A stretch of 64,000 nt of DNA from Arion vulgaris (taxonomy: Eukaryota; Mollusca; Gastropoda; Stylommatophora; Arionidae): assembly GCA_020796225.1 (NCBI GenBank), contig CM036758.1:74748866-74812865 (forward strand), read 5' to 3'. The stretch's first letter is position 1; each line of letters opens with the position of its first letter. Positions 34,895 to 45,215 of the stretch are shown one piece after another. The notes under the pieces are model-generated. The model did not search any database, was not told where the DNA came from, and was given only the letters and a program-made list of their open reading frames with translations. A program made the position numbers and the translations under genes.

Positions 34895-35200
34895 GGAATT
34901 TCTGTCTAATGGTTAAACCATCGCCCGCGTTCCGAAGGTCGGAGGTTCGAATCGGGCTGCGAGTTCTGTTCACGAGTGATTTATTTCAGAGACCTCTAAG
35001 ATTATTGCCGGAGCCATGGGTTCGTGCTTTTGCAACACTCTCGGTAGAGGGCGGCCCTTTCTGTGGAGAGGGGTTATGGGGCAACCCGCTGCAATGACGT
35101 CACCCTTCGGCTGAGACATTTAGACTGCCTGATTAGTCATAACTGACCGTCGCTCAAAATACTAACCAAACTTCAAGCTTACTAATTATAGCACCCAAGT
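34895..35200 (+). mobile_element. tRNA-derived SINE (family C)
   Basis: 'tctaatggttaaaccatcg' is A-box-like and 'ggaggttcgaatcgg' contains a consensus B box about 35 bp later. A ~230-bp body follows that includes 'tgacgtcacccttcggctga'. No second copy is recognised in the window. Confidence 0.6.
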
Positions 35201-35324
35201 CAAGATGTTCTACTTGTTCATGTTGGAGTCACAGTTATTTTGAAGGTTTGTAAACTGGTTGTATTTGATTTCACTAACTTGCTTGGTGTTTTCATCATCA
35301 AAATCGAACATTTGTTCATGTTCA

Positions 35325-36105
35325 GTCGCCTACATCAGATGTAGAAGTTGTAAACTGGTTGTCACCTCATCTACATCAGATGTAGTTGTAAACTGCTGTC
35401 ATGTCACCCTACATGATGGTAGTTGTAAACTGGTTGTCATGTCACCCATCAGATGTAGAAGCAAACTGTTGTCGTCACCACATTAGATGTTATTTGTAAA
35501 CTGTTGTCAGTGTCACCTACATCAGATGTAGAAGTTGAAACTGGTTGTCATGTCGCCTACATCAGATGTAGAAGGTAAACTGGTTGTCGTCACCTACATC
35601 AGATGTAGAAGTTGTAAACTAATTGTCAGTCGCCTACATCGATGGAAGTTGTAAACTGGTTGTCATGTCACCTACATCAGATGGAAGCTGAAACTGGTTG
35701 TCATGTCACCTACATCGATGTAGTTGAAACTGGTTGTCAGCGTCGCCTACACAGATGTGAAGCTGTAAACTGTGTCATGTCACCTACATCGATGTTGCAA
35801 CTGTTGTCGTCGCCATCAGATGTAGAAGGTAAACTGGTTGTCGCGTCACCACACGTGATCAGGAAACGGTTGTCTGTCACCACATCAGATGTAGTTGTAA
35901 ACTGGTTGTCGGTCGCCTACATCAGATGTAGTTGTAAACTGTGTCGCGTCACCACATCAGATGGTAGTTGTAAACTGGTTGTCGTTGCCTACATCAGATG
36001 TAGAAGTGTAAACTGTTGTCATGTCGCCTACATCAGATGGAGTTTAAACTGTTGTCGCGTTGCCTACATCAGATGTAGAAGTTGTAAACTGGTTGTAATC
36101 GACGT
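35325..36105. repeat. ~41-bp tandem repeat, about 19 copies, indel-rich
   Basis: Unit 'cctacatcagatgtagaagt' plus 'tgtaaactggttgtc.tgtca'. Almost every copy has 1-5 bp gaps, unlike the clean arrays elsewhere in the window. 'catcagatgtag' is partly self-complementary. Confidence 0.9.
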
Positions 36106-36349
36106 TGTCGTATCACTGGAAGACATGTAATGCGCACATAAGCTTGCAGCAATCAATAAAAGATAGCAGTCTAAATGAAGACCTCGCCACTGCATTGCCA
36201 TAACTGGGTAAAATGAGGATTCGACCGTACAGGAGCTTGAGCCACTGATGAATCAATTTTTCTAAAGGTCATATCTCATGTCACTTTTACTTCTACGCTC
36301 ACGTTCATTAGGATTCAGATTACCAGACTTATCGTTGTTGGGCGGTTGC

Positions 36350-36640
36350 AGGTTAGGTTTAAAGTTAGGTTAGGTTTAGGTTAGGGTTAGGTTAGGGCTT
36401 TGGTTTGGGTTCAGTTGGCAGGTTAGAGTGTAGGCGGTTGGGTTTGGGGTTGGGGTTTAGGGTTAGGTAGGGTTAGGGTGTAGGGCCAGAGAAGAGTAGG
36501 TTAGTAGGTTAGTGAGGTTAGTTGGAGTTAGGTTAGGTTTAAGGCAGTTAGGTAGAAAGGTTAGGTTTGGGTTATGGTTTGTTAGGGTTTTGGGTAGTTG
36601 GTTAAGGGTATGCTTGGGTTAGGCAGGCTAGGGTTCCGGG
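36350..36640. repeat. Degenerate telomere-like (TTAGGG/TTAGG) tract
   Basis: Repeated 'ttaggttagg', 'gggttagggtt' and 'ggtttagggttagg' with irregular spacing, all G-rich on the plus strand. Consistent with an old interstitial telomeric sequence, or a satellite based on TTAGG(G). Confidence 0.7.
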
Positions 36641-36644
36641 CTTG

Positions 36645-37035
36645 TCTGGGTGAGCAGGGAATATGATACCATATTTTTACCTTGCTTTATTCTTAGTCCC
36701 AAGCTTCAACTAGTATTTTAATGAAACAAAGGGTAACTATATACCTGGTCTGTGGACCTATACATACAGACCAGATATGTTAACAAGGGGGATTTTTCCT
36801 TAACTAGAAGTGAAATTTTGCCCTGCCTTTCTTTCTCATGCAGCCAAGTTGAGGTTAATAGTATTCTTTTTTTAGAAACATTTGGGTGATCATCTGGTCA
36901 CGATTATCAAATTAGACGGGATTTCCAACAATAACCTAGATTTGACCTGAAAATAATTAACAGGACAATGACCAATTTGGAATTAAAGAAAATTGTCAGT
37001 TGATAAATAGAATGCATTTTGTAGATTGACACACT
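36645..37035. other. No feature recognised
   Basis: Mixed sequence with no convincing frame or repeat. Confidence 0.5.
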
Positions 37036-37180
37036 TGCACAGACACTTGGCAGAGGGACACTTGGCAAAGATAACTTCACACACACTTGGCAGACACACA
37101 CACAGAGCCAGAGGAACAGAGAGGTCCACAGACAGACAGTTTGAGGAGAGGATAGTTGGCTAGAACAGGATAACAGACTG
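37035..37180. repeat. Imperfect 'cacttggcagag' repeats
   Basis: Four loose copies of 'cacttggca' in a CA/GA-rich segment. Confidence 0.6.
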
Positions 37181-37469
37181 TAGAGAGGAGCAGTAACACA
37201 CAGAGGTAGAGTGGCTGAGAGCCAGAGCAGTAAATTAGAAGTCAACACAAGATACTGTCTGGTCATACAGAAGACGGACAGAGAGCAGTCAAGAGAACTC
37301 TGGCATAGACAGAAGCAGAGAACTCTGGCACAGACACTAGCGAAGAATAAGAAAACCAGTAGAGAACTCCAGAAGGTATACGTTAGATACGGTCCAGACT
37401 CTGAGACATACTGTCTCTAATGACTTCGACTTTTCATCATCAGCAGTTCTAGAAGACTAGACCTTCAAA

Positions 37470-37630
37470 TGAGAGACATCGCTGAGACCTTTGCATGAGG
37501 AACATCGCTGAGACCTTGGAGAACATCGCTGAGACCTTTGTGAGAACATCGCTGAGACCTTTGTGAGAACATCGCTGAGACCTCAGAGAACATCGCGAGA
37601 CCTTTGTGAGAACATCCGCTGAGACATATT
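37470..37630. repeat. ~23-bp tandem repeat, about 7 copies
   Basis: Unit 'gagaacatcgctgagacctt' plus 'tgt'. Flanked by two or three copies of a longer block containing 'aatgactttgaagt' and 'catcatcagcag.tctagaag' at 37420-37460, 37640-37690 and 37720-37755. Confidence 0.88.
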
Positions 37631-37889
37631 TTCTCCCAAATGACTTTGAAGTCATTATCATCATCAGCAGCTCTAGAAGATGAGACCTTCTGTAGAACAT
37701 CTGATGAGACATACTGCCTCAATGACTTTGAAGTCTCCATTATCATCATCTTCAGAGACCGTTCAGTACTGGACACATAGACATAGAAGTAGGAATAGAT
37801 CAAGTTGTGTTTATACTTCCTATGGATATAGCCAGAGTGGAACGTTAGGCAAAGTTATATTAGAGATATATACTTGTTAGAGATATTCT

Positions 37890-38345
37890 TTAGGTGTTAA
37901 AAAAAAGTGTTTACATATATTAATTTATTGTTGGGTTTTATGTCATTTGAAATAATGTATTTTACATGTGATAAAAACATGTATTTGTTTGTTGAGAAAT
38001 AGTTAAATAAACATATAAATTTGAATATCGACTTGAGTAAGACAGAGAGAGAGCATGTGGATACGAATGACTGAGATATACTAGTGACCAGGACACAGAT
38101 TTTCTTTCTGACTTTACTGTGCTCGGTGTTGGCGACTACCACACTATCACAGTACCTTTTATGTTCTTGTAGTGATTAGGATATCCGATATTCCCCCATC
38201 CAATTTCTTCACCCCCTGGACTGTTTCAGTTCAAAGCTGGCTGCCGTGCCCAGGATATTCACCTTACTGCTACAGTTCAAAGATGGCAGGCCCTGAGGAT
38301 AGAAGAAGAATAATAGAATATAAAAGAAGAATATATAGGTAGGGA
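37890..38345. other. No feature recognised
   Basis: AT-rich start and mixed sequence. No family recognised. Confidence 0.45.
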
Positions 38346-38349
38346 TACC

Positions 38350-38495
38350 TCACTATTACACCTAAGCGAGGACTTTTAGGACAGTGCATCCGCTTTCATC
38401 CAAATCTCCTAGTCGCCTCTTTCGACATGCATAAGCTAAGTGGATATTCTTACATCCCAAATTTGGTCCCGGTAGCCACTCAAGAGGGGAAGGTA
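38350..38495 (-). mobile_element. SINE family E, diverged 5' part
   Basis: Reverse complement shows 'gagtggctaccgggacc', 'atgtcgaaagaggcgacta' and 'gcggatgcactgtcc', the conserved 5' landmarks of the family at 52378, 55458 and 57533. Confidence 0.7.
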
Positions 38496-38709
38496 AAACA
38501 ATGACAAACCAGCCACAACTAACTATCCAAGCGTTCAGGAAAGCGTATACTTGTCAACACTTTAATATGTCAGAAATGTTAATATTAACAAAAGTTGTTA
38601 TATACTAACATAATTATGCCTTAACCTGTTCACCCTTCGGGAACCGATATACCGGCAATTGATTCTTTTAATTAGACATTGATGTGAATTAGCAAAGCAA
38701 CGTCGGCTT

Positions 38710-38918
38710 TTAATGGTCTGAGCTGCCCATCGTGTTCGTAGCGCGTTGGACGACGGGTGACAAGCTCCATGTGAGTGCGGGTTCAATTCCGCGGGCTGGC
38801 AGAAAGCCACAGGTTCCTCCAGATTTACGGTGTTCGTGGCACTGAACCGAAGGGTTACGATATCCATGGCACCGAACCGAAGAGCTGAAAGCTCAGTGCT
38901 TCTGGATCAGGGAAAAAT
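38710..38918 (+). mobile_element. SINE family A
   Basis: A box 'tagcgcgttggacg', B box 'gggttcaattcc', then 'gaaagccacagg' and 'gcttctggatc'. Directly followed by a LINE family 2 fragment. Confidence 0.85.
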
Positions 38919-38919
38919 G

Positions 38920-39425
38920 GTCTGGATGGAATGTGGAACTGCAGGTTATATAGTGTTAAGGATGAATTGCGAGTTTTCCTTTCAAATGTTGTATCAATTG
39001 AAACATATGTCAGCGAGAGTTGGAAGTTGTCTAAAGATATAGAACGCAAGTTGAATGCATTTGAAAATAGATATCTGCTAAAAGTAATGAACAGGGAGTG
39101 GAGTGAGTTCAGGAGAGATCAGAGAAATGTCTGGTCAACCACTGGTGATAACTGTTGTAAGAAGGAGAGGATGGAGATGTGTTGGACACACCTTGGGAAG
39201 AGGTGATCAAAGAATATCAAAACAGGCATTGAAGTGGGATGCACAGGGTTCAAGAAAGAGAGGACGACCTACGGAGACCCTGAAACGAACTTTGCTGAGA
39301 GCGGCACGAAATATTGTTCTCAGTTCCATGGAGAAGATAGAGCGAGTTGCCCTGGATAGCGGATGCAGAAATTGCTTGCAGGCCTATGTAAGTATAACGA
39401 TAAGAGAGGAATTATTATTATAAAG
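38920..39425 (+). mobile_element. LINE family 2 RT C-terminal fragment, (ATT)n tail
   Basis: Frames give WNCRLYSVKDELRVFLSNVV, SWKLSKDIERKLNAFENRY, GHTLGRGDQRISKQALKWD and RKRGRPTETLKRTLLRAAR, ending 'gaattattattata'. At least two frame breaks. Confidence 0.82.
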
Positions 39426-39614
39426 TCATTATAGTGGCAAATTTTCTATAAATTGCAAAATAAAAGTGCCTGAGGGTTTAAATAAAACCAAGGAGTTAAC
39501 GGGTTAACTAAACGGAAAAGAATACCAAGGGAGATAACTGACAAATGATACGTGTTTGTTAAGAACATATACAGTTATTTCGTTATTTTCCATTTTCCTC
39601 AAGGGACCAGCAGG

Positions 39615-41665
39615 TTTACTCCCTAGTCTTTGATTGTCCCCAATCCGACTACAAGACAGCAGTAGTTCCTGCGAGCGGAACGCACTGGCTTCACTCTGCT
39701 GGGCTTTCCATTTTTCTTTACATTCAGGTGGTCCGCACACCCTCTCGCCTGCCGCGCCTGCCGTGTCATGCACTTCTGCCCTCCGGTGGGCCCATTCGTG
39801 CATCGCTCGCATGCGTGCTCGCTCTGTCCTGGTGCCTGCCTCATCATTACCGTCAGTTCTCGCCGTGCTCACATTTGTCTGGGCTGTCCGTCCCTGGGGC
39901 TTGAATCGTGCCCCCATCCCGGTGGAGTTGGCCCTCTTTTCTAATTTGGATGCACCTTTCATCCCTTCGTGTGCAGCCTTTCCCATCGGCCGGAAACTGC
40001 TACTGTGGTGTTCACATTTGCGTCACATTTGCCGTCACATTTACCGTACATTTACGTCACATTTGCCGTCCTTTACCATACCTCGGACTTCCCTGACACG
40101 CAGCTCAACTCGGCACAGGGCTCCAAGTTTCGCCCATATAGGCCCACGTCTCTGCTTTGGGATGCACCTCTCATCCCTTCATGATCGAATTCGTGCTTAC
40201 GGACTCTTATCACGTAGGTGCCAATTTTGTTTCGGTCAATTACCCCGGGGGAGTTTTCATTCGTTCGCTATTGTCTCGTACTCTGCTGTTTTCATTCGTT
40301 CGCTATTGTCTCGTACTCTGCTGTTTTTATTCGTTCGCTATTGTCGTCGACTCTGAGTTTCATTCGTTCGCTATTGTCTCGTACTCTGCTGTTTCATTCG
40401 TTCGCTATTGTCTCGTACTCTGCTGTTTTCTTTCGTTCGCTATTGTCTCGTACTCTGCTGTTTTCATTCGTTCGCTATTGTCTCGTACTCTGCTGTTTTC
40501 ATTCGTTCGCTATTGTCTCGTACTCTGCTGTTTTCATTCGTTCGCTATTGTCTCGTACTCTGCTGTTTTCATTCGTTCGCTATTGTCTCGTACTCTGGAG
40601 TTTTCATTCGTTCGCTATTGTCTCGTACTCTGCTGTTTTCATTCGTTCGCTATTGTCTCGTACTCTGCTGTTTTCTTTCGTTTGCTATTGTCTCGTACTC
40701 TGCTGTTTTCATTCGTTCGCTATTGTCTCGTACTCTGCTGTTTTCATTCGTTCGCTATTGTCTCGTACTCTGCTGTTTTCATTCGTTCGCTATTGTCTCG
40801 TACTCTGCTGTTTTCATTCGTTCGCTATTGTCTCGTACTCTGGAGTTTTCATTCGTTCGCTATTGTCTCGTACTCTGCTGTTTTCATTCGTTCGCTATTG
40901 TCTCGTACTCTGCTGTTTTCATTCGTTCGCTATTGTCTCGTACTCTGCTGTTTTCTTTCGTTCGCTATTGTCTCGTACTCTGCTGTTTTCATTCGTTCGC
41001 TATTGTCTCGTACTCTGCTGTTTTCATTCGTTCGCTATTGTCTCGTACTCTGCTGTTTTCATTCGTTCGCTATTGTCTCGTACTCTGGAGTTTTCATTCG
41101 TTCGCTATTGTCTCGTACTCTGCTGTTTTCATTCGTTCGCTATTGTCTCGTACTCTGCTGTTTTCTTTCGTTTGCTATTGTCTCGTACTCTGCTGTTTTC
41201 ATTCGTTCGCTATTGTCTCGTACTCTGCTGTTTTCATTCGTTCGCTATTGTCTCGTACTCTGCTGTTTTCATTCGTTCGCTATTGTCTCGTACTCTGCTG
41301 TTTTCTTTCGTTTCTGCAAAACTTGGGGTTTTGTTTCTACGGACATCGGCCTGGAGATGCGTGCATTTTTGTACGTAATTTTTATACCGGTATTTCTTTT
41401 CCGTTCTCACTCTACTACCACTACCAGTAGCTCTCCATCGATCCCTGCCCTCTTGGCCAAACCGGAACCACTGTCTGTTTCCAGGGTTACCACGAGGAGG
41501 TGAGGGCATGATCTAGATTAGTGTCAGCTCTACTAATCCTGGCGCGGCGTTATCCCAATGCGCCTTTGACCCAACACAGGATTCGAACCACTTATTTCTT
41601 ACACCTGGCCTAGCAATACGACCGTTGCTACCAATACAACCAGCGAGCCACTAAACTATTCTTAC
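39615..41665 (-). mobile_element. Long tRNA-headed retroposon family R-A, copy 3, with internal array
   Basis: The ~1-kb element body (39615-40250 plus 41315-41665) is split by the 35-bp array. At the minus-strand 5' end (41665 down to 41580) 'gtggctcgctggttg' is A-box-like and 'tggttcgaatcc' is a consensus B box. This indicates a tRNA-derived promoter and hence a SINE-like retroposon. No protein domain was recognised on either strand. Confidence 0.65.
40250..41315. repeat. 35-bp minisatellite, ~30 copies, with 7/14-unit higher-order pattern
   Basis: Unit 'ttttcattcgttcgctattg' plus 'tctcgtactctgctg'. Variant 'ctggag' units start at 40595, 40840 and 41085, exactly 245 bp (7 units) apart. Variant 'ctttcgtttg' units start at 40675 and 41165, exactly 490 bp (14 units) apart. 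Plus-strand frames of up to 448 codons are artefacts. Confidence 0.97.
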
Positions 41666-41669
41666 CCAT

Positions 41670-42048
41670 TTAATGCGATATACGAAAATCTACAAATCTG
41701 AGGTGGTCAGACCGGATCTGATCTGGAGAAAATCGTTTGGGTGGCTACGGTTGTACCCATTTAAGCAATTCTAATTTGTCGTTTCCTAAAAATTACTTAA
41801 CATGAAACAATGTGCAATTTCTGTTCTCTACAATGTCGAACAGGATCCTCACGAAAACGGACATGGGCTGTTGTTGTTTTACTTCAGCACACAACACACG
41901 TAATAACACAATAATAAACAACTCGACGTATGTCCTGTTTCATGGACATAATCGGCATTACGGTAAACATCTCTTCTTCTTGATGTGTGTTATCAATGTA
42001 TTATTTGAAGTTGAATGAGTTCACTGATATTATGCAGCTTACACCCTA
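41670..42048. other. No feature recognised
   Basis: Unique-looking sequence without a convincing frame. Confidence 0.45.
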
Positions 42049-42050
42049 GG

Positions 42051-42125
42051 GCAGTGTTTCCCAATATGGGGGTCCACGCCCCACAGGAAAGGGGGGAGGG
42101 GTCATTTGATTAAAAAGGGGAGCAA
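42051..42125. mobile_element. hAT-type element end, solo
   Basis: 'cagtgtttcccaatatgggg' followed by 'gtccacgccccacag' is typical of non-autonomous hAT termini. No right end was found before the LINE at 42130. Confidence 0.45.
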
Positions 42126-42129
42126 TTAA

Positions 42130-42870
42130 TTATGCATTTTATGTATGCATATATCAGTTTAAATATAATGAAGACACCTATGTCAAATATAATGAAGACA
42201 CCTATGGCAAGTAATGCCGATATCACACTGGAATCTAAAATGATAAAAATAACAGAGCAGTTCACCTATTTAGGTTTCAATTTTGATTGCACAGGAAATG
42301 TTAAAAGAAATTATGATACGAATTGGCAAAACAGCATCAGCTTTTAAAAGTCTAAATAAAATATGGAACTGCAAGTTATTAGTATTAAAACTAAATTACG
42401 AATTTTCAATTCAAATGTTGCATCAATCCTAACATATGCCAGCGAGAAGTTGGAAAATGACTAAAGATATAGAAACAAGTTGAATGCATTTGAAAATAGA
42501 TGTCTGCGAAAAATAATGAATATAAAATGGAATGAATTCAGAAGAGGTGATGAAATCAGAGACATGTCTGGTCAACCACTAGTGACAACTGTTATAAGAA
42601 AGAGAAGATGGAGATATGTTGGACACACCTTGAGGAGAAATAATCAACGAATATCAAAGCAGGCATTGAAGTGGGATGCAAAGGATTCAAGAAAGAGAGA
42701 ACGACCTAAGGAGACCCTGAAACGAACTTTGCTGAGAGAGGCAGGAAATATCAGTCTCAGTTCCATGGAGGAGATTGAGCGAGTTGCCCAGGATAGAGCG
42801 GTATGGAGAAATTACTTGCAGGCCCTATGTAACGTATAACGGTACGAGAGGAATTATTATTATTATATTA
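42130..42870 (+). mobile_element. LINE family 2 RT C-terminal fragment, longest copy
   Basis: Frames give ITEQFTYLGFNFDCTGNVK, NAFENRCLRKIMNIKWNEF, DEIRDMSGQPLVTTVIRKR, RWRYVGHTLRRNNQRISKQ and RVAQDRAVWRNYLQALCNV, then (ATT)n. Frame breaks lie near 42340 and 42470. Confidence 0.85.
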
Positions 42871-42889
42871 TTATATATCAGGTTCAGTT

Positions 42890-43440
42890 TGAGTTTGGAA
42901 TATCTTCATTGCACTCCGGACATGTCCATAGGTGCTCCGATCTCCTTCGCAATATCTCCAACAGCGTCCAGCGACTGACCGTACAAGTTCGATTTTGATT
43001 GATGAGCCTACTCAGTACCTGTTATGCTGTTCTTTTCTTGCTACTCCAATCTTCAACCCAGCTCCTGCAATCTAGTAGTTGACGTGGATTGGTTTAAATG
43101 AAAATCTTTTTGCGGCCACACTCTATGAGGGCGTTCAAAATATCAGCTCTATCCATTGGCTGGCCCTCTGATATGGTGGCAGAGCCAGCCAGCCTGTCTG
43201 CTCTCTCATTGCCAACAACACTCATGTGCCCCGGAACAAAGATAAGTGTGATTCTGCAAATTCTTGACGCTTGTAGTGATTCAGTCCATTGCCTGCGCAC
43301 CGAACCAGACTCCACTTTGCGGATCATACTCAATGAATCACTCAGAATGGCTGGGGACAGTCAAAGGACGGCGGAGAGCGAACCCAGTAAACGCTGGTTA
43401 AAATCGGACACATCACCGAAGGACAAACACTAGAGCTCCA
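42890..43440 (-). mobile_element. LINE RNase H domain and 3' end, broken
   Basis: The minus frame (43333-43094) reads ITLIFVPGHMSVVGNERADR, the conserved C-terminal RNase H helix region. It continues through a stop into RSWVEDWSSKKRTA and HLWTCPECNEDIPNSN, ending near 42890. This is the pattern of RNase H plus CPxC tail in I/Jockey-like LINEs. Expression is unlikely given the in-frame stops. Confidence 0.7.
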
Positions 43441-43444
43441 AATG

Positions 43445-43533
43445 GTACTGAAGATGTGATGTAAAAAACGGTCTTGGCAAATGTTGTTTACATATCAGGA
43501 TAAGAATGATAAAAATGGCCGAAAAGAACGAAC

Positions 43534-43566
<33 letters not shown>
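43445..43566 (+). mobile_element. SINE family D fragment with (GA)n tail
   Basis: 'aagaatgataaaaatggccg' and 'aagaacgaacgcgaga', then (GA)n at 43538-43566. Confidence 0.6.
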
Positions 43567-43568
<2 letters not shown>

Positions 43569-43649
43569 TTACAAAGGGGTCATACGAATTTTGGAAAGGC
43601 TTAGATGGGGCATGACACAAAAAAGGATGGGAAACACAGCCCTAGGGGG

Positions 43650-44165
43650 TCTGTGGCGCAGAGTTTATGTTCTCGTCTCTCGTGCCAAATGTACCCGGCT
43701 CGCTGCTTCGTGGAGCCATTGGAATATTTTTCCAGAGATCCCTGATAGTGTAGACGAGATCGAGCTCCTAGTCCTATCGGAGACGGACGATAAAACGTAG
43801 GTCCCGTGTTCAATTTGAGCACGTAAAGAACCCTGGCAGTTCAAAATCGAAAAGTTCAGGTTGGACAGTCGTAGCCCGTGCAAAAATCATTTGAAAAGAT
43901 TAAAAATAAAATTCCTACAAAATATCTTCACCATCTTCAAAATTACATCAGGGACCCTCGCCGGTGCTACGGAATTCGTACACTGCAGCTGAGATCTTCC
44001 TGTGTAAGAAAGAGATAGGAGCACACATGGTTACTACTCATCGAAGTGCAGTGATGATGGTCCTATCAATCAATCAATCAATCCATTAGTCAATCAATCA
44101 ATCAATCAATCCATTAGTCAATCAATCATCAATCATCAATCATTAGTCAATCAATCAATCAAGAC
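43650..44165 (+). mobile_element. SINE family B, best full-length copy, (TCAA)n tail
   Basis: The ~440-bp body runs from 'ggtctgtggcgcagagttta' through 'cctatcggagacggacgata', 'gtgttcaatttgagcacgta' and 'cttcctgtgtaagaaagaga' to 'gatggtcctatcaatcaatc', followed by a variable (TCAA)n tract. The 5' end resembles a tRNA A-box ('tgtggcgcagagtt'), but no good B box was found. Other copies: 3222, 10255, 22160, 22612, 30880, 51315 and 52230. Confidence 0.85.
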
Positions 44166-44209
44166 CAGTTGTGTCTTCTCTTTTACCTTTTTCTTAGTTT
44201 TGTTCTTCC

Positions 44210-44340
44210 TCGTTCATTCCGATCGGACTGGCAGAAAAGTCAGAGGAGTTGCCAGATTTCGGTGTGGTGCACCGAACCGAAGGTTACATGATGTCCATGG
44301 ACTAGCTAAAGGCGACGCTCGCAAGTGCTTCTGGACGCAA
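44210..44340 (+). mobile_element. SINE family A, 3' fragment
   Basis: 'actggcagaaaagtcagagg' through 'tgcaccgaaccgaagg' to 'aagtgcttctgg'. Head missing. Confidence 0.7.
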
Positions 44341-44344
44341 AAAA

Positions 44345-44645
44345 TCAGTAACTTAGTCAAGGTGAGTAACATACACAGTACCTGTATCAGTAACTACAAG
44401 TCCTGTATCATAACTTAGTCAGAAGGTGAGTAAACACAGTGCCTGCTATCAAGTTTTACCGAAGGTGAGTACATTCACGTACCTTATAGTAACTTAGTCC
44501 AGAAGGTGAGAAGCACACAGTACCTGTATCAAGTAACTTAGTCAGAAGGTGAGGTAACGCACAGTACCTGTATCATTAACTAGTCAGGAAGGTGAGTAAC
44601 CACTATTACCTGTATCAGCAACTTAGTCAGAAGGTGGTAATTACC
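44345..44645. repeat. ~42-bp tandem repeat, ~7 noisy copies, each with a splice-donor-like motif
   Basis: Unit 'gtaacttagtcagaaggtga' plus 'gtaacacacagtacctgtat'. Many 1-3 bp indels. Most copies retain AAGGTGAG.A, a near-perfect 5' splice site consensus on the plus strand. Confidence 0.85.
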
Positions 44646-45047
44646 ATACAGGACTGACAGTAACTTAGACGATTTAGCAACCTGGGCAGTAGAGCTGTAC
44701 ATGTGCAACATAGTCTGCAGATAAGTAGCGGACAGTAAATTGATCGAACAGTAACATAGAGCATAACTTCAGTCGCAGTACCTCCATAAAGAAGCCGCGA
44801 GAGGGAAGACGTCAATGATCCCTGCCAGTCTCTAAGCTTTACGCTGATGCAAGTTAACTGATGGTAATGATTGCCACCTCAGAATGAGGAGCAGATTACT
44901 AGCCACAAGAAATCAGTTGTGATTCAGTCGTGCAGGCAACAAACCTGAACGCTGACGCAAAAACCTATTGTCTCACTGAGACAAAAGAGGCCAATGAATG
45001 ATGAACCTATCCAGTATTCAACTTATCCTATAATCAAGTAATTAGAT

Positions 45048-45215
45048 ATCCTGCCCAGCGTGTTCGTAGCGCGTTGGACGACGGTGTGACAAGCCCTCTG
45101 TAAGTGCGGGTTCAATTTCGCGGGCTGGCAGAAAAAGCCACATGTTCTCCAGATTTACGGTGTTTGTGGCACCGAACCGAAGAGCTGAAAGCTCACATGC
45201 TTCTGGATCGGAAAA
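45048..45215 (+). mobile_element. SINE family A
   Basis: A box 'tagcgcgttggacg', B-box-like 'gggttcaatttcg', ends 'catgcttctggatcgg'. Confidence 0.83.

Noticed and set aside
34484..34909. 141-codon plus frame
   Set aside because: Starts in antisense Penelope sequence and runs into a SINE; no family features.
34905..34975. Possible tRNA gene on the plus strand
   Set aside because: Good B box but no intact cloverleaf, and a SINE-like body follows.
39504..39986. 160-codon minus frame in the R-A element
   Set aside because: Not conserved as a frame in the other R-A copies and no domain recognised.
40157..41503. 448-codon plus-strand frame and two overlapping long frames
   Set aside because: All three frames are open across a 35-bp array; the peptide is just the repeat (SFVRYCLVLCCFH cycles).
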